From the NCBI GenBank assembly GCA_002429965.1, contig DJBG01000052.1, positions 11,818 through 21,976 on the forward strand: a stretch of 10,159 nt of DNA. The letters are read 5' to 3'. A model generated the notes under the pieces. That model worked only from the letters and a program-made list of their open reading frames with translations, was not told where the DNA came from and ran no database searches. Both the position numbers and the translations under genes were made by a program. This stretch comes from Hungatella sp. UBA5982 (GTDB lineage: Bacteria; Bacillota; Clostridia; Lachnospirales; Lachnospiraceae). Shown here piece after piece: positions 5,404 to 10,159 of this stretch (position 1 is its first letter; every line of letters begins with the position of its first letter).

Positions 5404-7821
5404 ATGACAAATCATGATAATAATAACATAGGAATCGTTTTTCCAATTTCCAACAAAGTTTTATTGCCGGACGTCGTAACTACGGTTCGTTTGGAAGCCC
5501 TTGACGAAACACATATGATGTATCTGGAAAACGAAGAAACTGTAAAGATAGCTTTGCCGCTGAAACAGAATTTTGGTAAAGAACCAAAGAAAGAGGAGGA
5601 TTTCTACCACACAGGATTGATCTTTGAGGTCACAGGGATGGACCAGACGGATAAGGGGATCCTGCTTTCCGTAAAGCTTAGGGACCGGGTCAAAGCAAAA
5701 GAGCTGCACATAGAAAACGGCATCATTCACGCCCAATATGAGCTTAGTCAGGATCATGAGGATCTGGACGAAAAGAGCCGGGAAGAAATGCTTGGCTACA
5801 TCAAAAACGTTACCAGTGAGATAAGCTCCAAATTTTCAGGAGGAGAACAGTACCAGAGGATTGTCAATGAGTTTAAGGATCTGAATTCCATTATTGTGTA
5901 TCTGTCTCAATTTCTTCAGATACCTAACGATGAAAAGCATGAGCTGCTGGAAATGTCCTTAAAAGAAAGAAGCCTTCGTTTCCTGGATTACATGCTGAAA
6001 CAAAAGGAAATGATCGAACTGCAGATGGAGATTTCCGAGAAGTTTTCAGAGAAGGCAAACCGGTATTACAGGGAGTCCGTACTTAGAGAACAGTTAAAGG
6101 CCATTCAGGAAGAACTGAATGAAGGCAAAAAGGACGAAGGAAAAAAGGAGCCGGATTATTTAAATAAGATCGAAGAGGCAGGTATGCCGCCTGAGATCAA
6201 AGAGGCGGCTCTTGATGAACTGGAGAAGCTGGATGATCAAGGTCCTAATAAGCTGGATTATAACGTGATACGCAATTATCTGGACCTTTTGGTTCAGCTT
6301 CCATGGAAAAAGGAAGAGACAAAGGACATTGATCTTGACGAGGCAAGACGGATTCTTGATGAACAGCATTATGGTCTGCAAAAAGTAAAAGACAGGATCA
6401 TTCAACATCTGGCAGTCATGCAGCTGAACAAAGATAAAAAAGGTTCCATCCTCCTCCTTGTGGGGCCGCCGGGAACCGGAAAAACAAGCCTTGGAAAAAG
6501 CATTGCAGAGGCCCTTGGAAGAAAATACATCCGTTTAAGTCTGGGCGGTATCCGGGATGAATCGGAAATCAGAGGTCATCGTAGGACTTATGTCGGAGCC
6601 ATGCCCGGAAGAATTATCCAAAGCATCCGTAAGGCAGGGAAAACCAATCCTGTCATGGTGTTGGATGAAGTAGATAAGATTATGTCCGGAGGCTTCAGCG
6701 GAGATCCTGCCAGCGCGCTTTTGGAGGTCCTTGATCCGGAGCAGAACAACACCTTTACTGATCATTACATGGATCTTCCTTATGACCTGTCCGATGTTTT
6801 CTTTGTGGCAACGGCCAATTCCTTAGAAAGCATTCCGGGCCCGCTGCTGGACCGTATGGAGATCATCCAGATAACCAGCTATACTATGGATGAAAAATTC
6901 CATATCGGCAAAAATCATCTGATCCCGGAGGTTCTTAAAGAACATGGCCTAAAGCCGGAGCAGCTGGTGATCGAAGATGAGGTATTGCAGAAGATTGTAA
7001 ACGATTATACGCTGGAAGCCGGAGTGAGAGGGCTGAAAAAGCAGCTTTCCAGCCTGGCCAGAATTACAACGGAAAAAATCGTATCAAAAAAAGCAAAGCT
7101 GCCTATTAACATAAAGGCAGAGGATTTGGAAGAATTCCTTGGCAGACAGGTTTCCCGACATGACAAGGCACAGCTGGACAATCCTCCGGGAGTGGTTACA
7201 GGCCTTGCATGGACTCCAGTGGGAGGAGAAATACTCTTTATCGAGGCAACCGATATGCCGGGAAGCGGAGCGGTCCTTTTGACCGGAAAGCTGGGAGATG
7301 TGATGAAGGAATCTGCTAAGATTTCCTTAAGCCTGTTAAAATCCAGACTTCCTTTAAATGCCTTTAATTTTAAAGAAAGAGACCTTCATATCCACGTTCC
7401 GTCAGGGGCGGTCCCAAAGGATGGCCCATCAGCCGGAATCGCATTATTTACCGCTTTGGCTTCTCTTGTTACCGGCAATAAGGTAGACTCCAGGCTTGCC
7501 ATGACCGGAGAAATCACCCTGCGGGGAGCGGTGCTGCCCATTGGAGGATTAAAGGAAAAGCTCCTGGGGGCACAAAGGGCCGGGATCAACAGGGTTTTGA
7601 TTCCAAAAGACAATGTAAGTGATTTAAAAGATGTACCGGAAGAAGTGAAGAACCAGATTACGATCATACCGGTGGAAACGGTAGAGGATGTACTTAAAGA
7701 GTCTTTGGGGATTTTCCTTCCAAGAGTTGAACATGTATATTTTCAAAAGGCGGGGAACGGATTGTTTTCCGAAGGTTTAAATACACCATATAAAAATATT
7801 GAAAGAAAAGAGGTAATTTAA
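5404..7821 (+). CDS. lon: ATP-dependent protease Lon (LonA type)
   Basis: This cytoplasmic AAA+ serine protease degrades misfolded and regulatory proteins. With the start at 5404 it has 805 residues: a LonN substrate-binding domain (about 8-200), a helical coiled region (about 200-300) with the RESVLREQLKAIQEEL motif, an AAA+ module with Walker A GPPGTGKT (354-361) and Walker B VMVLDE (417-422), and a protease domain with the Ser676-Lys719 dyad (PKDGPSAG and GGLKEK). The 43-residue dyad spacing equals that of E. coli Ser679-Lys722. I chose ATG 5404 because AAAGGA (5391-5396) lies 7 bases upstream; the longer start at 5362 falls inside operator site B and lacks an SD. A roughly 30-residue tail follows the usual LonA end. 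DUF1858 follows directly, so the two are co-transcribed. Confidence 0.97.
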   Translation: MTNHDNNNIGIVFPISNKVLLPDVVTTVRLEALDETHMMYLENEETVKIALPLKQNFGKEPKKEEDFYHTGLIFEVTGMDQTDKGILLSVKLRDRVKAKELHIENGIIHAQYELSQDHEDLDEKSREEMLGYIKNVTSEISSKFSGGEQYQRIVNEFKDLNSIIVYLSQFLQIPNDEKHELLEMSLKERSLRFLDYMLKQKEMIELQMEISEKFSEKANRYYRESVLREQLKAIQEELNEGKKDEGKKEPDYLNKIEEAGMPPEIKEAALDELEKLDDQGPNKLDYNVIRNYLDLLVQLPWKKEETKDIDLDEARRILDEQHYGLQKVKDRIIQHLAVMQLNKDKKGSILLLVGPPGTGKTSLGKSIAEALGRKYIRLSLGGIRDESEIRGHRRTYVGAMPGRIIQSIRKAGKTNPVMVLDEVDKIMSGGFSGDPASALLEVLDPEQNNTFTDHYMDLPYDLSDVFFVATANSLESIPGPLLDRMEIIQITSYTMDEKFHIGKNHLIPEVLKEHGLKPEQLVIEDEVLQKIVNDYTLEAGVRGLKKQLSSLARITTEKIVSKKAKLPINIKAEDLEEFLGRQVSRHDKAQLDNPPGVVTGLAWTPVGGEILFIEATDMPGSGAVLLTGKLGDVMKESAKISLSLLKSRLPLNAFNFKERDLHIHVPSGAVPKDGPSAGIALFTALASLVTGNKVDSRLAMTGEITLRGAVLPIGGLKEKLLGAQRAGINRVLIPKDNVSDLKDVPEEVKNQITIIPVETVEDVLKESLGIFLPRVEHVYFQKAGNGLFSEGLNTPYKNIERKEVI

Positions 7822-8025
7822 ATGAATATGACAGTGTCAAAGGATACTTTAATCGGAGAGGTCTTAGAAGCGGACCAAACTACTGCTCACTTCTTTTTTG
7901 AAATGGGAATGCATTGCCTGGGCTGTCCTGCATCTGCCGCTGAAACCGTAGAAGAGGCCTGCATGGTCCACGGCGTTCCGGTACAGGAGCTGATCGATAA
8001 GTTAAATGACCATATGTCAAAGTAA
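7822..8025 (+). CDS. DUF1858 domain protein with CxxC motif
   Basis: This 67-residue protein is essentially a single DUF1858 domain, with an N-terminal TLIGEVLEADQTTAHFFFEMG followed by MHCLGCPASAAETVEEAC. Cys32 and Cys35 form the CxxC pair, and Cys47 is a third cysteine. Such domains occur alone and fused to redox proteins in anaerobes. A role in thiol or Fe-S/NO-related redox chemistry has been suggested from context, but no precise function is established as far as I know. It starts right after the lon stop codon, with GAGGT (7810-7814) as SD, so it is in the lon operon. Confidence 0.88.
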   Translation: MNMTVSKDTLIGEVLEADQTTAHFFFEMGMHCLGCPASAAETVEEACMVHGVPVQELIDKLNDHMSK

Positions 8026-8040
8026 TGATTTTATCAATTT

Positions 8041-8078
8041 AAAAGGAAGGCGTCTTCAGATGAAGATGCCTTCCTTTT
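8041..8078 (+). terminator. Intrinsic terminator of the lon-DUF1858 operon
   Basis: Arms AAAAGGAAGGCGTCTTCA (8041-8058) and TGAAGATGCCTTCCTTTT (8061-8078) pair along 18 positions with one G-U pair. The stem ends in TTTT preceded by A-rich sequence and sits 16 bases after the DUF1858 stop. The symmetric A/T ends could let it work in both directions. Confidence 0.88.
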
Positions 8079-8079
8079 G

Positions 8080-8210
8080 GTGCGCCCAGCATGGGCAAAA
8101 GCGTTCTTACCTGAGGAGGTCTCATAGGTAGGTGTTTATTAACCTAAAGTTAAAAGAATATGGAAGTATGTCTGTACGGCATATACTCTGACAGAGCATG
8201 ATTAAAAACC
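8080..8210 (+). mobile_element. Probable 5' remnant of a group II intron (domain I fragment)
   Basis: The segment opens with GTGCGCCCAGCATGGGC. Group II introns start with GUGYG, and the Lactococcus Ll.LtrB intron, as I recall it, begins GTGCGCCCAGATAGGG. The first 10 bases agree, and a GCCCA/TGGGC stem (8084-8096) follows. A second hairpin (ACCTGAG 8109-8115 with CTC/AGGT 8121-8129), an AACCTAA segment (8141-8147), TACGG (8175-8179) and ACAGAGCA (8191-8198) come in the same order as similar Ll.LtrB domain I elements. It starts one base after a terminator stem, a site favoured by some bacterial intron classes. No reverse transcriptase or domain V is present. The right end is approximate. Confidence 0.5.
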
Positions 8211-8249
8211 TTTTATTCGACTTATATAGGCAAAAACTCGAAAATAGTA

Positions 8250-8279
8250 TTGAACAGTCAAGTATATCTTTGCTATAAT
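8250..8279 (+). promoter_or_regulatory. Promoter of treR (extended -10)
   Basis: TTGAAC (8250-8255), an 18-base spacer and TGC-TATAAT (8271-8279) give a good sigma-A promoter with an extended -10. The expected start is near 8286. The upstream flank is AT-rich. Confidence 0.75.
8259..8272 (+). promoter_or_regulatory. Possible TreR operator in the treR promoter
   Basis: CAAGTATATCTTTG is an imperfect palindrome (5 of 7 half-site pairs match) located between the -35 and -10 boxes. It resembles the AT-rich TATAT-centred dyads that I recall for TreR-type repressors. Autoregulation would fit the position. Evidence is limited to one imperfect copy. Confidence 0.35.
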
Positions 8280-8312
8280 AAGAGCAACATATAAAAAGTG
8301 AGAGTGATTTCT

Positions 8313-9035
8313 TTGAATAAATATTATGATATATACTTGGACTTAGTAAAGGATATAAAAGAAAAGAAATATTTGCCGGGAGATTTTTTACCTGTTGAGA
8401 TGAAGTTGGTTGAAAAATATCATGTTTCCAGAGAAACGGTCAGAAAGGCTCAGGCCCTTTTGATGGAGAATGGCCTTATTCAAAAAAAACAGGGCCGTGG
8501 GGCCATAGTTCTTGATATTAATAAACTTAAATTTGCCGGCTCTGGTCTGGTTAGTTTTAATGAAATGCAAAAAGAGCAGCATTTAAAAAGTGAAACAGCC
8601 ATTTTAAAAAACAAAAGAGAAAGAATTTCAGGAGAATTAGCTAAAAAGCTCGATTTAAGTAAAAGAATAGAAGTGCTTTCCCTTGAGAGATTGCGAAAAA
8701 TAAATGGAGAAGCCATTATTTTAGATAAGGATTACTTAATAGCTGATATTATTCCGGAGATTCCAACATTGGCGGCGCAGCTTTCCATCTACAATTATAT
8801 TGAACATGATCTGGGACTGAATATTGGATATGCGAACAAAGAAATTACCATTGACCCTGTGACAGAAGAAGATAAAATACTGCTGGATATTCATAATGAC
8901 ACGCATGTGGCGGTTATTAGAAGTGAAGTTTATTTAGAAGATACGAGGTTTTTTCAATACCATGAAGCAAGGCAGCGTGCGGATACATTTCGGTTTGTTG
9001 ATTTCGCAAGAAGAAAAAATTTAATAGATTTTTAA
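8313..9035 (+). CDS. treR: Trehalose operon repressor, GntR family (HutC/UTRA type)
   Basis: This protein of about 240 residues has an N-terminal GntR winged helix (EMKLVEKYHVSRETVRKAQ, then GLIQKKQGRGAIV) and a UTRA effector domain. SGLVSFNEM after the HTH, ILDKDYL, SIYNYIEHDLGLNIGYANKE and the C-terminal FQYHEARQ...FRFVDFARRKN closely match what I recall of B. subtilis TreR, whose inducer is trehalose-6-phosphate. I prefer TTG 8313 because GAGAG (8300-8304) is 8 bases upstream. GTG at 8298 would add five residues but has no SD. The neighbouring convergent trehalose-type EIIBC gene supports the assignment. Codon use is more AT-rich than in lon. Confidence 0.82.
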   Translation: MNKYYDIYLDLVKDIKEKKYLPGDFLPVEMKLVEKYHVSRETVRKAQALLMENGLIQKKQGRGAIVLDINKLKFAGSGLVSFNEMQKEQHLKSETAILKNKRERISGELAKKLDLSKRIEVLSLERLRKINGEAIILDKDYLIADIIPEIPTLAAQLSIYNYIEHDLGLNIGYANKEITIDPVTEEDKILLDIHNDTHVAVIRSEVYLEDTRFFQYHEARQRADTFRFVDFARRKNLIDF

Positions 9036-9040
9036 ATGAG

Positions 9041-9081
9041 ATGAGGCTATGAAAAAGCAATTAATATTTTCATAGCCTCAT
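9041..9081. terminator. Hairpin between convergent treR and treP, probable bidirectional terminator
   Basis: ATGAGGCTATGAAAA (9041-9055) and TTTTCATAGCCTCAT (9067-9081) form a perfect 15-bp stem with an 11-nt loop. It lies exactly between the two convergent stop codons. Neither strand has a clean T-run after the stem, so termination strength is uncertain. Confidence 0.65.
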
Positions 9082-9101
9082 TCCATATGTTAAGTATAAA
9101 A

Positions 9102-10159
9102 TTAATCCTCTTGTAATTGCTTTTCAAAAATTTTCATTTTTGAGAATACAAGAGTGAGAACAACCGTGATCGCAATGGAAGTTCCCATTGCCAGGAAATA
9201 TACACCCCAATATTCCGTAAAAATAGAAAGGAAGGCAGGTAATCCGGAAATTCCAATTGATCCGGCTTTAACACCGGCAAATGAAACAATTCCTCCTGCA
9301 ACTCCGGCACCAATCATTGATGCAACAAATGGGAAACGGTATCGTAAATTCACCCCGAAAATAGCAGGTTCTGTAATTCCCAGCCATGCTGAAATAGCGG
9401 CTGATACTGCAACACCTTTCATTTTTTTGTTTTTACAGATGAAGAATATTGCCAAAGCTGCGGCACCTTGTCCAAGGCTTGCCATTACCTGGATTGGCCA
9501 AAGTGTTGCATAACCAAGAGCCCCAATCATTTGTAAATTAACTCCTAAAAATAAGTGATGCATTCCGGTAACAACAAGGGGAGATACGATAGCTCCGAAT
9601 ATAATTCCGGCTATTACAGGAGAAATATCAAATAAACCGACAACTCCGTTTGTAATCAAGTTTGCGAACCACATTGTTACAGGTCCAATAATTGTAAAAG
9701 TAAAGAATCCGGTGATTAATAATGTCAGTGGAGCAACAAAAATCAGCTGAACCATATCCGGAATTCTCTTGGATAAAAATTGCTCAGTTTTCGCTAAAAG
9801 GAATGATGAGAATAAAATAGGAATTACTTGCCCTTGATATCCGATTTTTGCAATATTCAGTCCTAAGATATTCCAATATTGAACTTCCTCAGGTGTTTTA
9901 GCATATTGTGCACCTGGCATCAATGCAGGGTTTATTAAGATAAGTCCAAGTACAATACCTAAAACCGGATTCCCGCCAAACTTTTTAACAGCTGACCAGC
10001 CCACTAATGCAGGTAAAAATGAAAATGATGTACTTGCAATAACATTTATCATATTTGAAATGCCAGCCCAGCCAGGATGAACTTCTAAAACGGGCTGTTT
10101 ATAAAAAATTCCCGGATTGGCAAGAAGATTGTTCAATCCCATTAATATACCGGCAGCAA
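9102..10159 (-). CDS. treP: PTS trehalose-type EIIBC permease, C-terminal part (EIIC domain), partial at window edge
   Basis: This is a glucose/sucrose-superfamily EIIC that imports and phosphorylates a disaccharide. The visible part is about 352 residues, and its reading frame continues past 10159: the codons before Met10142 read AAGIL, giving AAGILMGLNNLL, the conserved start of EIIC. The N-terminal EIIB domain is therefore off-window and the ATG at 10142 is internal. Signatures include GMHHLFLGVNLQM, the sugar-binding GITEPAIFGVNLRYRFPF, and the C-terminal SIGISGLPAFLSI, which resembles TreB/TreP more than sucrose ScrA. The protein ends after EIIC, with no fused EIIA, as in TreP. Convergent treR supports trehalose as substrate, giving trehalose-6-phosphate inside the cell. 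A phosphotrehalase gene may lie upstream of it on the minus strand, outside the window. Confidence 0.88.
   Translation of the reverse strand, partial: AAGILMGLNNLLANPGIFYKQPVLEVHPGWAGISNMINVIASTSFSFLPALVGWSAVKKFGGNPVLGIVLGLILINPALMPGAQYAKTPEEVQYWNILGLNIAKIGYQGQVIPILFSSFLLAKTEQFLSKRIPDMVQLIFVAPLTLLITGFFTFTIIGPVTMWFANLITNGVVGLFDISPVIAGIIFGAIVSPLVVTGMHHLFLGVNLQMIGALGYATLWPIQVMASLGQGAAALAIFFICKNKKMKGVAVSAAISAWLGITEPAIFGVNLRYRFPFVASMIGAGVAGGIVSFAGVKAGSIGISGLPAFLSIFTEYWGVYFLAMGTSIAITVVLTLVFSKMKIFEKQLQED

Noticed and set aside
4933..5415. 160-codon minus-strand ORF across tetR and the lon leader
   Set aside because: It is antisense to a clear TetR gene, crosses the operator and hairpin region, and its protein shows no recognisable domain.
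8096..8109. Possible CcpA (cre) site, CAAAAGCGTTCTTA
   Set aside because: Three outer consensus positions fail, it lies about 140 bases before the treR -35 box, and it falls in the intron-like segment.
9154..9513. 119-codon plus-strand ORF opposite treP
   Set aside because: It is the antisense frame of the EIIC coding sequence, with a proline/alanine-rich composition typical of such shadows.
1..10159. CRISPR array, tRNA, rRNA, riboswitch or complete insertion sequence
   Set aside because: I saw no regularly spaced repeats, cloverleaf, T-box or aptamer-like leader, and no transposase or integrase coding sequence.

Overview
The window looks like chromosomal DNA of an anaerobic Firmicute, probably of the Lachnospiraceae/Clostridium (Lacrimispora-like) group. 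This is inferred from strong AAGGAGG-type ribosome binding sites, intrinsic terminators, PRD-type PTS regulators, a TreR-type GntR regulator, a DUF1858 protein and moderate-to-low GC. No rRNA or tRNA gene fixes the taxon. Coding density is high. All genes are on the plus strand except a partial PTS permease at the right edge.

Block 1 (19-4340) is a tight four-gene PTS operon. It encodes a PRD regulator of BglG/MtlR architecture ending in an ascorbate-type EIIA domain, an ascorbate-family EIIB, an ascorbate-family EIIC, and a short TIM-barrel protein of the tryptophan synthase alpha (TrpA) family. None of the usual ascorbate-catabolic genes (UlaD, UlaE, UlaF or UlaG types) and no trpB are present in the window. 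The TrpA-like protein keeps the two catalytic acids and the phosphate-binding glycines of TrpA but is trimmed at the N terminus and in a loop of the TrpB-facing side. I infer a sugar-phosphate lyase or aldolase acting on whatever this PTS imports, and this is the best candidate here for an undescribed pathway. The block ends in a strong intrinsic terminator (4471-4515).

Block 2 (4677-8078) holds a TetR-family regulator, a full-length Lon protease and a 67-residue DUF1858 protein with a CxxC motif. The tetR promoter is near consensus and its spacer contains a dyad. A nearly identical copy (18/20 positions, inverted) lies just upstream of lon. The simplest reading is one TetR protein controlling both itself and lon-DUF1858. 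The TetR ligand domain has three cysteines spaced seven residues apart, so thiol or metal sensing is possible. A hairpin terminator closes the block.

Block 3 (8080-10159) starts with a stretch beginning GTGCGCCCAG that resembles the 5' end (domain I) of a group II intron, with no intron body or reverse transcriptase: apparently a remnant lying right after the lon-block terminator. Then come a promoter and treR (trehalose-operon repressor type, GntR/UTRA), converging across a 15-bp perfect hairpin on the 3' part of a trehalose-type PTS EIIBC gene on the minus strand that runs off the window.

Gene-free stretches: 4341-4725 holds a 13-codon micro-ORF, the terminator and the tetR promoter. 8026-8312 holds a terminator, the intron-like remnant and the treR promoter.
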